From Helianthus annuus (Eukaryota > Streptophyta > Magnoliopsida > Asterales > Asteraceae): a DNA stretch of 64,000 bases. Under the pieces are notes generated by a model. It worked only from the letters and a program-made list of their open reading frames with translations. It searched no databases and was not told where the DNA came from. The DNA lies in contig NC_035439.2 of assembly GCF_002127325.2 (NCBI RefSeq), positions 142,501,845 to 142,565,844 on the forward strand, given 5' to 3'. Position numbers and translations under genes: made by a program. Of this stretch, positions 1-12,200 are shown in pieces (position 1 is the stretch's first letter; each line of letters opens with the position of its first letter).

Positions 1-309
1 ATAAATAATAAAGTTGTAATATCTAAAATAATTAATTATTGGTATTAATGTGGGGATAAAGTTGAAGGGCCTATTATAACATTTTTTAAAGATTATAATG
101 ATACAGGGAAGATTGAAAGAAACAAACATATGGATTTAAAATAACCTCTATAATGAAAACCATAAACATATTATTCAAATAACTATTGTCTTAAAACCAT
201 ATCAAACCAACAACCAATACTGAAAAAAAAATTGTTCCAACATGCAATTATAAAATAGCAAATTCAAACTTCACTCAAGAAAACCAAGTAATAACCCAAC
301 CAACTCAAC
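1..309. other. AT-rich flank, no gene seen
   Basis: No open reading frame, tRNA or repeat structure could be supported. It lies downstream of the RPA-like gene and, if the Helitron reading is right, belongs to that element's 3' portion. No CTRR end with a hairpin was recognised here, so that end may lie outside the window. Confidence 0.5.
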
Positions 310-3065
310 CTACTTCTCAATTTTAGGAATCAGAAGATTTGAAGATTCTGAGTTTTGTGCTTCCTCTTTCTCATCACCAAGACGCCTTTTTGTTGAAGAA
401 CATCCAACCATGTCATCAACATCATACATTTCGTGTAGGTTACGCTTAACTTCCCCTGAAGAAGACGATTTGTGATCATTATGCAACAGGTTAGACATTG
501 GCGTTTGATTATCTCCACTGAACGATACGTCATCCTGAAAAGGAAAATTGAATACATCAGTTCAATATGTTTATATTGTTTTTTATTGACATCATCTAAT
601 TCAATAGAAAAACATACATAAAAATATATAAAATATGAATATTTATAAAAAATCATATACCTTGGAAACATCACATGGAATAGATTGAATGTCTGACAGT
701 TGCACACTGGATGATTCAGATTTCTCATACTAACAAAAAAAAAAAATTTAATTAATTAAAGTTATACTACATTATATGGAAATTATACAAAAATACATGT
801 ATTTAATAAAAGATATTTTATACCTCATGAATTTTGAATTTCTCATACAAAGCAGAAAGAATCTTTGGATCAGATGTAAGCATGGAAATTCCATAATTTT
901 CGACATGATACGTAATGTTAAAATCTGAAACACTGATGATAAAAGCCATTTTTTGTCCGATCAAAATATTAAAAACATCCGGATATCCGTTCGAAAAATC
1001 ACCAGACGAAAACTCCTACAAAGTTATGCCAATAGATAAGGATTAAAATGTATTTAGTATAAATAGTAAGAACAAAAAATTATAATTTAAATTTACCTTG
1101 TCCTGCACCTCGAGCAATTCTTTAGCAGTTTTCTTAAAAATCTTCAAGGCCTCGTAATCAAAGAGAGTCAACGTAACCGTACCAGATGAATCTTGTACGC
1201 GAATAGGAATTTTGAAACTGATAAAAATTTAAATAATACCAAAAGTAAATTTTTCTATGTAATATAATATATTTATTTTAAACATATGGTCAGTGTAAGG
1301 TGAATTAACAAACCGAGGGAGAGACACAATATCAACTCCTTTGCACTTAGTGTTGGTGCATAATACAGTCATCCTATCTTCAACTTCACCTGAACCATCA
1401 TCTTTATCAACTGTAATAAAGGACTCTTCAACCCCGGACTTGCAATAGCTGCATGCGTTGTAGTACCAATTTTTTTCTGAGCAAATAGCAAGTATGGTGC
1501 CAACCAAAATAACTTTCTTCTTCTAAGTAAACCAAAAAAGATTAACCAACAATTGCACAAACATCAATCTTTTATAATAATTATGTATAAATAATTACAA
1601 ATACATACATAAAATAAACTTCGTACCTTCTCGATGGTACCCAGAAAAGCAGTGAGAACAAATGAAGGATTGTTCATAAAAGAATCCTCAACAGATGATA
1701 TAAGATAAGATCCGACGTTATCACTCGACGACGGTGTGGATGCAAACTTCTCTATAAAACTGTATGAATTTGAATATTTATATAATTTCATTAATTAAAT
1801 GATAATATATATAACAAAAAATTAGTAATGTCATTTGAATTTGAAATGAAAACAAATAAAATATAAATATACCTATTCTTGAAAGAAGAAATTTCTTCAA
1901 GTTCAACATTGATCCACATTCTACTTATATCAAATGAAGTAGACAAACCAGGTTGATCTACAAAATAAAACAAAAGACCTATTTAAAACCTAATATATGA
2001 TGCAATATATTGAGGTAAAAAAGTTGAATGCTCAGTGTGTTATACTGTAACTTATAGATCAGGAAAAAAAAATAGTTACATGGCAAATTATTACCTTTAT
2101 ACAAATTAACAACACCAAAATGAACCAACACCACAACATGCTTTTCACGATTAGGATTGTTAAAGTATCCATGCATCTCAATTGCGAAATCGTCCCAAAG
2201 TGTAGCAGTAACTTGTTGATCACTATGTATATGGACAAAAAGGACATACATATAAAAGTTGTAACATAAATAAGGTATAAAAACATTACGAAAAAAAAAC
2301 TTAAATACTTACTCAATATCTTTAAGTTTCAAATTCAATCGTTTGCCTTTAGTTCCATCTTTCTTATTAGTGTCTTCCAGATTGAAGCACACTTCGACAT
2401 ATCCTATGAAGTCTATAAATTAAAAAAAAAAGACAAAAAAGAAAAGAAATTAATATGTAAGATATAACATAAAAAACAATAATGATGTATACGTATTAAA
2501 CAATAATGAAAAAAAAAATTTAAAAACATACCAACAGGTGAATTAATGGGAACAACATTCTCAACAACGTCTCGGAATTTCACAAATGAGAAGCAATAAT
2601 TTGGACCTTTCCAATCATCGGTTCTTTGAATTTGTGTGTACATATTAAATGTCAGCTTCTGGTTGTTTTTGGTATGATTGATACTTGTATTGTAAGGAGC
2701 AACAGAAGGTCTGCTAATTACAATACATTGATCGAGCTTGAAAAACTGGTCAAACTTTGGAAGAATCCGGTGAAGACAACTTGCTTGAATAGTTTGCCCC
2801 TGTAAGTGCACAATGATAATAACTTGAACTTTCAACAATATAAAATACATACTCAAATAAAATTATATATTAAATAAAACAATTCGAATATATAAACAAA
2901 TAATTTTGATACCTCTTCGTCCATGCATATCATATCAACCCGGAATATCTGGTTCTTAGATGCATGCATCATTTTTCTCCAAATAGAGATGATTTTCAAC
3001 TTCAATGTGTAGTTATTTGACAATGTTGAAAGCTTAGACAACATTGTAATCTTGGGTTCTTCCAT
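310..3065 (-). CDS. RPA1-like (RPA70) single-strand DNA-binding protein, 11 exons
   Basis: Likely single-stranded DNA-binding protein of the replication protein A large-subunit family. The start MEEPKITMLSKL is at 3065. Approximate exons (minus): 3065-2913, 2799-2532, 2413-2314, 2221-2093, 1960-1873, 1757-1626, 1523-1312, 1215-1096, 1014-823, 729-661, 535-310. Exons 1-2 look like OB fold DBD-A, exons 3-6 like DBD-B (QQVTATLWDDFA is typical), and exon 7 has the DBD-C zinc ligands CSYCKSG and CTNTKC. The acidic/basic tail (VKRNLHEMYDVDD, STKRRLG) is typical of the plant families that expanded with Helitrons. The N-terminal RPA70N domain of cellular RPA1 is absent. Splice sites checked are GT..AG and the joined frame is open, so the gene may be functional. 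It is either Helitron cargo or a dispersed RPA paralogue; exon borders after exon 2 are by eye. Confidence 0.85.
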
Positions 3066-4093
3066 TACAATAATAGTAATAGAAAATCGGAGAAAAAGAC
3101 ACCAAAAAAAGAGGAACAATGTTTGAAATAATACGATATCTAATCTATTATATATATTATGACTAAATCATTGGTATTTTTAGATAATACATATGTGATT
3201 GATATGTAATTATTATAATATAGTTTCCATCTATAAAATGGCTTCTAATTCGAATTTCAAGTTTAGATTGACAGCTCACTATTACTTGTTGTCGTTAATT
3301 AGTGATAAAATCTTTGATTATTTTAAAATTAGGAATTTAAGAAATAAAATAAGTATTTCCATTTCCATTGAATTATATACCGTTCAGTTCAAATTTAACA
3401 ATTTCCATCTTGGAGAATTTGGTTAACAAAAATAAATCAGTATTTCCATTCAATGGGGATATTATTATAGTTAATACATGCATAAAAAAATAATTTCTGT
3501 TTGTATGGACAAAATAAAAAAATCATGATAACACCTTACATACACGTCAAATCAATGATTGATCATATCGATATATGCATTTTGACGGCAACAGGTATTG
3601 TAAAAGTTAATATTAAAATAATAATATTTTATTGATACACTAATCTTTTGATAAAAAAGGAAACTATTATTTAATTTACAACTAATTTATTCAACGGACA
3701 ATTATAACGATTTCCAAATATAAAATAATCTTACTTACATTAATTTAGCAAATTACCATATTCTTTAAAGGCTATTACGATAATCAATAACAAACAATAA
3801 TACTCTTTGTTTAATATATCAGTTACACAACTAATATGTAGCAGTTACACATTGTAATATTGATATCAATTGCAAAACTAATATTTGAAAATTCAAACAT
3901 GTGATTACAAACAATATCACATAATAAACACAATATAAGTAATATTTTATATTTACATAACATTTAGTATTCCAAAAAAAAGGTTACATGTTTATAACAT
4001 AGATTTGCAAAATAAAGCTTACAAAGTAGCCAAAAAACAAAAAATAACGGAACACCAAAATATACTAATAATGTTTAGAACATGCAAATGGGA
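3066..4093. other. AT-rich spacer between RPA-like and B3-like genes
   Basis: About 1 kb of AT-rich DNA upstream of the RPA-like start and downstream of the B3-like gene. A 75-codon open frame at 3199-3426 has no recognisable domain and is probably chance. The minus-strand promoter of the RPA-like gene should lie in the first few hundred bases. Confidence 0.5.
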
Positions 4094-5648
4094 CTAATGG
4101 ACAACCTTCTTGAGAATCAACTTCTTTTGAACTTGACAATAAACAAACGTACACTTGGCAGGATGATTTATACCATTTGGTTTCGTAAACTTGGTACGCC
4201 ATTGCAAAGCCTCGTATCGAAAACCACTACCGTGCGCTTCAGCACGAAAAGAAATCATCGTATCCTCTCCAGCCAGGTTCTGAACACACATCTCCATAGT
4301 CATGTCAATTCTGGATGCTTCAGCAAGGTCCGAATTAAGACGCTACAAAAAATTAATAATAAAAAATATTATTACTTAATATGTACACGACGGCTACATA
4401 AATTAAAAAAAAAACGGTTTTTTTAGAAAAATCCATGGTAAAAATAACAGGGATATAAACGTCACTTACAAAATGCCTGTCGTACTTCCATTCAAACTCG
4501 ATAGGATGGTAGTCCGGATCGAACTTACTATCTTCTCCAGAATCAGAAACTTCAACATCCTCCTCGTCATTGTCCATCCCATCGCTATCTGAGTTAGTTA
4601 TGATGGAAGAAGCATCATCTGAATCATATCCAATTGACTCATTATAATCAGGATCAGATTCATCAACATCATTTTCATCATCAGTGTGAGCGTCAGAGTC
4701 TTGTATCTCAATAAATGACGGAACGGGCTTAGGTATGTTTACAGCAGCAGGCGTGTAAACACGCTTCGGCGCAAGAACCTCACAACCATTCAAGTCATAC
4801 ACAACCACCTGGAAATTTTTCTCAAAAATGTACCTCATGACAACGTAATAATCAGGGTATATAGGTACGTTCGAAACAACATTGTCCCATCCATCGTAAA
4901 TCAAATAAACGTTAAGATTAGGGTCTTTAGCAATCAAGACATCAAAACTATCCCACCAATTAACATGGACCTTGAATGTTAACTTGCGAATAGATGGTAA
5001 ACGTATTGTTCCATCAACGAAATCAGATGGAATGACCTGCATATATATTCACTTTGGTTAAATGCATAAAATTTGATTTCTAAAAAATATAAGTAATTGT
5101 AAATTAAATAATAACCAGATTGTCATTGGAGTCTTGTGTGAAGCGTTGGCAGAAGTACTCAACATTGCTTACAGTTTCCTCAGTAGACATGGACATAAAT
5201 AAAGGAACATTTTGACCAAATATTGGATGTGGTTGCATATCCTTAAAAGGTGTTAACAAATAAGAATATAACTCGATTTGCTTAAACATGAGGAAACAGC
5301 CGTCAGTAAGTGATAGTTTAGCCACAATGTCTTGCCACCCATCCATGAACACAAACCCACCTCTATGCTTAGTAAATAGAACTTCAAATTCTTTACCATT
5401 CACAGACTTGATAACAGCTTGATTGTTTGGCTCGGCATACATTAGGAACCTGTTGCTATATTCATATGGTATTTCCTAGAAAAAAGTTAAACATATTAAA
5501 AACAATATGAAGAAAAAAATGTACATCCTCTCGATCTATCTACAAATAAATATCAATGCAAACCAGAGTAATAAACATACCAAATATTCAGGAAACATAC
5601 CAAATATTCAGGAAACTCGGATGAAAAAATTGTATAAAAGGACGCCAT
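4094..5648 (-). CDS. B3-domain (REM-like) protein, 4 exons
   Basis: Predicted nuclear DNA-binding protein with up to three B3-like folds. Exons (minus): 5648-5602, 5475-5116, 5037-4470, 4342-4094, all with GT..AG borders (for example GTAAGT at 4469-4464). The start MASFYTIFSSEFPEYL is at 5648. Exons 1-2 give the first B3-like unit (FMDGWQDIVAKLSLTDGCFL). Exon 3 gives the second: VIPSDFVDGTIRLP, then YLIYDGWDNVVSNV and FQVVVYDLNGCEVL, a classic REM arrangement, followed by a long Asp/Glu/Ser-rich linker. Exon 4 gives a weaker third unit. The joined frame stays open. It is transcribed in the same direction as the RPA-like gene downstream. Direct DNA contacts of the degenerate B3 units cannot be judged from sequence. 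Confidence 0.75.
5581..5616 (-). repeat. Tandem duplication covering the exon-1 splice donor of the B3 gene
   Basis: A 20-bp unit beginning CAAATATTCAGGAAACATAC is repeated once and partially again. The duplication places two copies of the exon end plus GTATGT donor in tandem, so either donor could be used. Confidence 0.7.
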
Positions 5649-6628
5649 AGTAATCTGCGTGTGAATACAAAATGAATAACATTAACATAAATCGCTGTAA
5701 ATAAGCAAAACAAAACAAAAAAATTGGACAGTAAACAAATGTCAAATTACACAAAACATAATAATAATCTGATATAAACACCAAATTAATATAAAACTAC
5801 AAATTATGCATAACAAAACTAATATCAAAATATCAACGAAATTTGAAAACAAAAACAAAAAAAAATATATAAAAAAAACCGATCTGGATCTTTTTTATTT
5901 CGAAAAAACATATTAATATAAGTAAGTTAAAACAAATCCAAAAAATTCAGTGAGGAAGATAACTTCATCACTGATCACTAAGATTGTATAAAATTATACC
6001 ATCAATAAATCAAAGAATTTTGAGAAAAATCTAAAAAACATAAAAAACATTAATAACGATCTGGGTTTTTATTTCGAAATAATATAGTAACATGCAGTAA
6101 GTTTTAACAAATCAAAACAATTCAATGAGTAAGATAACTTCATCAATAACCTTATTAGAAAGAAAGTTAGAGAGATATACAGGTAATAAAAAATTAACTG
6201 TTAAACATCGAACACATAAAAGATTTCAAGGATAACACATAATATCTAGTTAATCTGTTGAGATCACATATAAGAAAACTTGTATTACAGATCAATATTC
6301 ACGGAAGTTTTTACCAAGTACATTGAAAATCCGATTACCTGATAAGGATGAATATGGAAGGATTGATAGTGAATCGGTTGAAGAAGAAAGGGTTTATGGG
6401 GAGATGTGAGATATGTTCTTGAAGAGAGAGGCTGTATATGATGGAAGAAGATTTGTTAAGAGAATAAAAGATATTATATAGGATCCATATGTACGGGTCG
6501 GATCCATTATTTTCGGGTAAAACGAATGAAAAATAGGGACGCTAGTTTTCCCGCCAAAATGCACAATCTAGAGGGGCTCATAGCTTGACACCTCAGCAAA
6601 ATTTATCACATTTATTATATATAATAGA

Positions 6629-6730
6629 TTTTGACAACGTGAAATATATAAAAAATAAAAATGTGCCGGGCCCTATAGAGTTTGGGCCCCGAGCCGTCGC
6701 CCACCCGGCACCCCCTCCTGGCCGGCCCTG
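6629..6730 (-). mobile_element. hAT-like terminus fragment
   Basis: Read on the minus strand it starts CAGGGCCGGCCAGGAGGGGG and continues into a GGGCCC-rich stretch, a form typical of plant hAT termini. The element is cut off by the Helitron-like end at 6628, so only one terminus remains. Confidence 0.45.
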
Positions 6731-6892
6731 ACTAAATGCATGCACTTTATTTTAACCACATGGACTATATGGCTGACTCCACTACGTGACACATGCAGAA
6801 TTAAATATTGGAATTAAACACTTGATTGGGCTTAATCATCTCACAGCTTCATGGGCTTCACAATCTTCCTTTTGGGCCGAGTGCCTTCTTTC

Positions 6893-7192
6893 TTACTGGG
6901 CATAACCAGGGACGTATCGTATCAACTGCGCACCACCCTTAAAAATGTGCTCGTCCTCGAGCTGAAATTCTGGAAAACCCACCTTAAAGTCGTCATAAAT
7001 CTCCCATGTTGCTTCAGCCGGATGCTTGTCTTTCCATGCGACTAAGACTTGAAGTTTACCCAGCACCCAACGATGATCCAAGAGTTGATGAGGCTGAACG
7101 GTCTGATTATCTTCGAAAAGTGGCAGCGGTATTGGATCTGGAGTTCCCTTAGCTTCCTTTAACAACGATACCTGAAACACTGGGTGAATTTT
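6893..7192 (-). pseudogene. Ty3/gypsy pol C-terminal fragment (chromodomain-like end)
   Basis: The translation IHPVFQVSLLK, LQVLVAWKDKHPAEATWE and FPEFQLEDE matches the linker and chromodomain-like C terminus of plant gypsy polyproteins. The frame continues exactly at 14966 after removal of the CACTA element and one TTT duplication (GSK|IHPV). Integrase pieces lie further along at 14966-15093 and 16401-16938. A stop follows VPGYAQ at 6893. Confidence 0.85.
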
Positions 7193-7204
7193 CACTACAA
7201 GAAA

Positions 7205-7500
7205 AGACCAGTTTTAGCGGCGACACCTTTAGCGGCGACAGGCCATTTGTCGCCGCTATTGGTCGATCCGCGTCAAACCCAACCCCAGCCGTTGATCATT
7301 ATTCTGATCTAACGGTTGGGGATTAAAGAGGCAATACCGGCGACGCGTTAGGGTTAATAGCGGCGACACCCTGTCTCCGCTAAAGGTAGGTGTCCCACTT
7401 TAATCCCCAGCAACACAAATCTTATCCTGGTTAACCCTGGTTAACCCAATACCGGCGACAAAAGAACCAGTAGCGGCGACAGGACGTCGCCGGTAAAAAT
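7205..7500 (+). repeat. Left subterminal repeat region of the CACTA element
   Basis: Repeats of TAGCGGCGACA and TACCGGCGACA occur in both orientations, for example near 7215, 7228, 7245, 7339, 7362, 7453, 7475 and 7488. In En/Spm the equivalent region binds TNPA and directs transposition; binding here is inference. Confidence 0.85.
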
Positions 7501-7869
7501 CTTTCCGTAAAGTCCCTATACAGCGCCATTTCTTCCCTCCTTCTTCACTTTTTCCCCCAAACTCTTCATCTTACTGCCGGAGAACCGCCTTTTTTCACCA
7601 AATCGGTTAGTTTAACTTGTTTTTTTGTTAAATCTCTTCTATATTTTGTTATCTACATGTTATAGACTTTAATTTTTGCTCGTTTTTGTGTATATTTATG
7701 TTTATGGAAGAAAATTCGGATCACCACCATCACCTCTCCGGTCACCACCATCACTTCTCCGGTCACCACCTCGTCTCCGCGGTCTATATCTACTTGAAAG
7801 CTTGAAATTACGGTTAGTTTTATATGAGTTTTTTCAAAGTTTAGATATTGTATAATTTTTTGTTTAGTT

Positions 7870-8640
7870 ATGTAAATATATATGTAAGAATATATGTATG
7901 TATGTAAATATTTGTGAAAATGTATAGTGTAGGTGTATTTGGTGAAAATGAGTATATGTAGGTGTATGTATTTGTGTTTGTAGATGTATGTAAAGATGTA
8001 TATTTGTATGTAAATGAATTATTGTTTGTTTTGGTATGTAAATGTATAGTGTAGGTATATGTTAGTATGTCAAATGTATAATGTAGGTGTATTTGATGAA
8101 AATGTGTATATGAAAATCTATGTATTTGTGTATGTAGGTGTATGTAAGCATGTATGTGGGTATGTAAGTGTATGAATGAAAGTATGTATGTAGGTATATG
8201 TTAGTATGTTGGTGAAAAATGTGTATGTTAGTATGTATGTTTGTATAAAGTATAATGTAGGTGTATTTGGGGAAAATGTGTATATGAAAATCTATGTATT
8301 TGTGTATGTAGGTGTATGTAAGCATGTATGTGGGTATGTAAGTGTATGAATGAATGTATGTATGTAGGTGTATGTTAGTATGTTGGTGAAAAATGTGTAT
8401 GTTAGTATGTATCTTTGTATAAAGTATGCAAATGTGTATGTTAGTATGTAACTTTGTATAAAGTATGCATATGTGTATGTCAAATGTATAATGTAGGTGT
8501 ATTTAAAAAAAATGAGTATATGAAACTCTATTTATTTGTGTATTTAGGTGTATGTAAGCATGTATGTGGGTATGTAAGTGTATGAATGAATGTATTTATG
8601 TAGGTGTATGTTAGTATGTTGGTGTAAGTGTATAAATTTT
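7870..8640 (+). repeat. TATG/TGTA-rich tandem repeat in the CACTA leader
   Basis: A degenerate repeat of GTATGTAGGTGTATGT type. Higher-order copies begin with TATAATGTAGGTGTATTT at about 8074, 8249 and 8485, so spacing is about 175 and 236 bp. Open frames on the minus strand here (Thr/Tyr/His-rich) are repeat artefacts. Confidence 0.8.
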
Positions 8641-9022
8641 ATGGTTTTGATCAAAATGTGTGTTTGTTTATGTGTAGGTTTGAAAAAAATGTTAAAGTTT
8701 GATAATTTGTATATTTGTGTTTAGGTTTTAAAACATTTATATTTAAATTTGACAAATATATATTAGTTAGGAAATGCCCTCTTTATATTAAAATCATCAT
8801 TTAAAACATAACGAGCTAAGAAAACACCCAATCGAAATTGAAATCATGATTTAAAACATAACATTCCGCCCAAAATTTAAAACAATCATTAAGAACATAA
8901 CAAGCTTAAAAAATTGTGCCCATGTTTGAATTAATCATTTTAAACATAGCGAGCTTAGAAATACCCGCCCGAAATTGATTTAGAAATTAATTTCGGGTTG
9001 TCCCCGTTTATCTTGGGACTGC

Positions 9023-9236
9023 TTTTTGAATACTTTATCTCATTTAGGATGTGAATGTGTATTACATGATTGTTTGTTTAAGAAGGATTCGGTTATCATT
9101 TTCTCTTTGCTCCTCGGGTATATATATCATTACATATATACTTGGGAGCTAAGAGGAAATGCTGCCGAATTTTTCTTAAACAGACAATCATGTAATACAC
9201 ATTCACATTCACATATGAGATAAAGTGTTCAAAAAG
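9023..9236 (+). repeat. Long near-perfect foldback (hairpin) inside the CACTA element
   Basis: The left arm (9023 to about 9124) and right arm (about 9134-9236) are inverted copies with a short AT loop. A 23-nt stretch at 9051-9073 (GTGAATGTGTATTACATGAT and onward) is perfectly complementary to 9184-9206. It ends 60 bp before the TNP2 start. A transcript through it would form a long stem, suitable as a small-RNA precursor. It could also be a nested MITE. Confidence 0.85.
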
Positions 9237-9297
9237 TGGGTTTAGCAGCCTACCCTTGTCTTGTTAATCCTAAATTAGATTTTCTTTCAGTTGCATA

Positions 9298-12200
9298 ATG
9301 CCTATCGATAAAAGTTGGATTGATTCCTCACGTCATTCACCTCACTACAAGCAAGGACTCGAGTCATTTATCGAGATGTGTGAAAGAGTGATAAAAAACC
9401 ACGATGAAGTTAGATGTCCGTGTACCAAATGTAAAAATTCCGGCTTAAAAACTATGGCAGAAATGAAATACCATTTGCGTATTAACAGTTTTTGGAAGGA
9501 ATACACGAAGTGGAGCTATCACAGGGACACGACTCCAATTGCAGAAGTAAACGATGTTGCGCCACAAGACGGTATGGTAAACATTATTGAAGACATTAGG
9601 GGGGAGCGTATGGAAGAAGATACATACCTTAACCAAGAGAACTCGAATGGAGATGGTAGCGGTGTTGTTGATGATTTTGAAGACCTGGTGAAGGAAGTTG
9701 AAACAGAATTATATCCTGGTTGTACCAAGTTTTCTTCTATCGACTTTTTAGCAAAGCTTATGAATATAAAGGATACGTACCATTTTCAAAATGAAGGAGT
9801 AGATCGACTCCTCTCGTTGTTGCGAGAGTCAATGCCAGAAGGCAACAAGATTCCCCCTTCGTATTATGTAGCTAAGAAGACATTTAAGAAGATTGGTTTG
9901 GCATATGAGATGATAGATGTGTGCACAAATGATTGTGCTCTCTTTTGGAAAGAAAACGAGTCCTTGCAAAATTTTCCCGTTTGTAATGAGAGTCGATGGG
10001 TCGATAAAGACACAAAAGGCACGAAGGTGGCTCGTAAGGTGTTACGATACTTTCCTTTGACGCCTAGACTACGACGTTTGTATTGTTCAAGGCACACGGC
10101 GAAAGATATGATATGGCATAGTACCGGACGATCGGAAGATGGGACTATGCGTCATCCAGTTGATGGATCTGCATGGCAAGACTTTGATAAAAAGTACCCA
10201 AACTTCGCGATGGAGCCACGAAATGTTCGCTTAGGGCTTGCAGCTGACGGTTTTAATCCCTTTAACAACGGTAGTGGATCCTCGACTCATAGCACGTGGC
10301 CGGTTATACTCACCACATATAATCTGCCTCCCTGGCTATGCATGCGAGAGTCCACATTCATGTTGACCTTGTTGATTCCTGGCCCTAAATCACCGGGGAA
10401 AGACATAGACGTTTTCCTTAGACCGTTAGTGGATGAGCTTAAGCAATTGTGGCAGACAGGTGTACGTACTAAAGACGCAGCAACAAACACATACTTCACA
10501 ATGAAGGCGGCGTTGTTATGGACCATAAATGACTTTCCAGCCCGTAGTAGCCTATCAGGTTGGAGCGGATAAGGCTACATGGCATGCCCAACTTGTAACC
10601 AAGACACTCCTTCAATACGTGTAACTGGTAAATGTGCTTATGTTGGTCATCGCCGGTTCTTAGATGCCAACCATCCTTGGAGAACAAGTCTCGACTTTAA
10701 CGGGAGACCCGAGACACGAGACCCTCCGAGACAGTTTAGCCCAGCTGACATAGAAGCTCAACTAGGTCGTTTAATTAATCGTCTACCAGGCAAGCATCCA
10801 GATTTTGGAGGTGGGAGGATAACCCGGTCAGATTTCGAGTTGAACTGGTCCAAAAGAAGCATATTTTTTGACCTTGAGTATTGGTCTTCTCTGCAGCTGA
10901 AACATAACTTAGATGTAATGCATATAGAGAAAAATGTGTGCGACAACTTGCTCGGTACTCTTCTAATGAACGATAAGAGCAAAGACACGCCAAATGCGCG
11001 GTCCGACTTGGAAAAACTAAACATTCGGCCGTCACAATGGCTGAAACAATCGGGTGGCAAGTTCTTAAGTCCCCACCCAAAGTACTCATTCAAGTCCGAT
11101 GATCGAAAACTTTTTTGTCAGTTTATAAAAAATGTTAAAATACCAGATGGGTTTGGATCTAATATCAGTAAGAGGGTGACAGATAACAATGCTAACATTA
11201 CCGGGTTGAAATCTCATGACTGTCATATCCTCATGCAACGTTTGATACCGATTGGGGTTAGAGGGCTTTTGACTAAAGATACATCTACACCAATAGTAGA
11301 CCTTTGTATGTTCTTTAAGCAACTTTGCTCTAGAACACTATCGGTGGATGATATGAAGAAAGCAAAGGATGACATTGTTACCATCTTATGCAAGTTAGAG
11401 ATGATCTATCCACCTGCGTTTTTTGACATTATGGTTCATTTACTTGTGCATTTACCTGATGAAGCGATTGCAGGAAGTCCAGTAGCTTTTAGATGGATGT
11501 ATTCATTTGAAAGGTACATGAAAAAACTAAAGAACTATGTCAAAAACCCGACAAGGCCTGAAGGTTGTATAGCTGAAGCTTATGTGTTTGAAGAAGCTCT
11601 AACATTTTGTTCAATGTACCTTAAAGATGTTCAGACTAATTTCAATCGCCCAGATAGAAACGATGATGTCGTTGTTGAAAAAAGAAAGTTATGGGTGTTT
11701 GAGTCCAAATGTCGTTATGTTGGCGCAAGAAAGGAGAAATATCTATCATTCATCGAAAAAAGCAAGATGGAATGGTTTGTCCTCGAAAACTGCGCAGAAG
11801 TTAGGGAGTACATGAAGTGAGTGCTTCTATCTTTAACATTTCATAATCTGTTAATTGGTATTTCTCATTCCTTTCTTATATTTGTCATCAATGTAGTGAA
11901 TTCGAACATACACATCCCCATGATGATCTTAAAACCAAATTTTCGGGATGGTTTCTCCATAAGGTATAATACATATATAACAGTCATTACTCTATACTTG
12001 CTAGGTAATACATATATAACAAACATTATTACTCTATATTTGTTAGGTCCATTCGATGAAAACACAAAATTCTCCAGAATTCCACCCGGAGTTGTATGCT
12101 CTTTCAATTTGTGCGAAAATGACTGCTTACACTTACACTGCTTGCATAGTCAACGGTGTTAGGTTTAAGACACTTGAACGTGATGCAAAATGCGCAACGC

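Larger units (their letters stand above)
1..6628 (-). mobile_element. Candidate Helitron carrying RPA-like and B3-like genes (left limit unknown)
   Basis: On the minus strand an A at 6629 is followed by TCTATTATATATAATAAATG starting at 6628. This is the usual form of a plant Helitron 5' end: inserted 3' of an A, beginning TC, then an AT-rich stretch, then a G/C-richer segment (GCTGAGGTGTCAAGC). Plant autonomous Helitrons are known to carry RPA-like genes next to a Rep/helicase gene. No Rep/helicase is visible, and the CTRR 3' end with hairpin is not seen within the window, so the extent leftward is a guess. The terminus sits beside a hAT-like end, consistent with insertion into an older element. 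Confidence 0.45.

Noticed and set aside
3144..3170. Second Helitron-like 5' end on the plus strand (A|TCTATTATATATATTATGAC)
   Set aside because: No further Helitron features follow and the region is AT-rich; it could be chance, and it would conflict with the minus-strand gene layout.
8062..8483. Minus-strand open frames rich in Tyr/Thr/His/Ile
   Set aside because: They are translations of the TATG/TGTA tandem repeat in the CACTA leader, with no independent coding signal.
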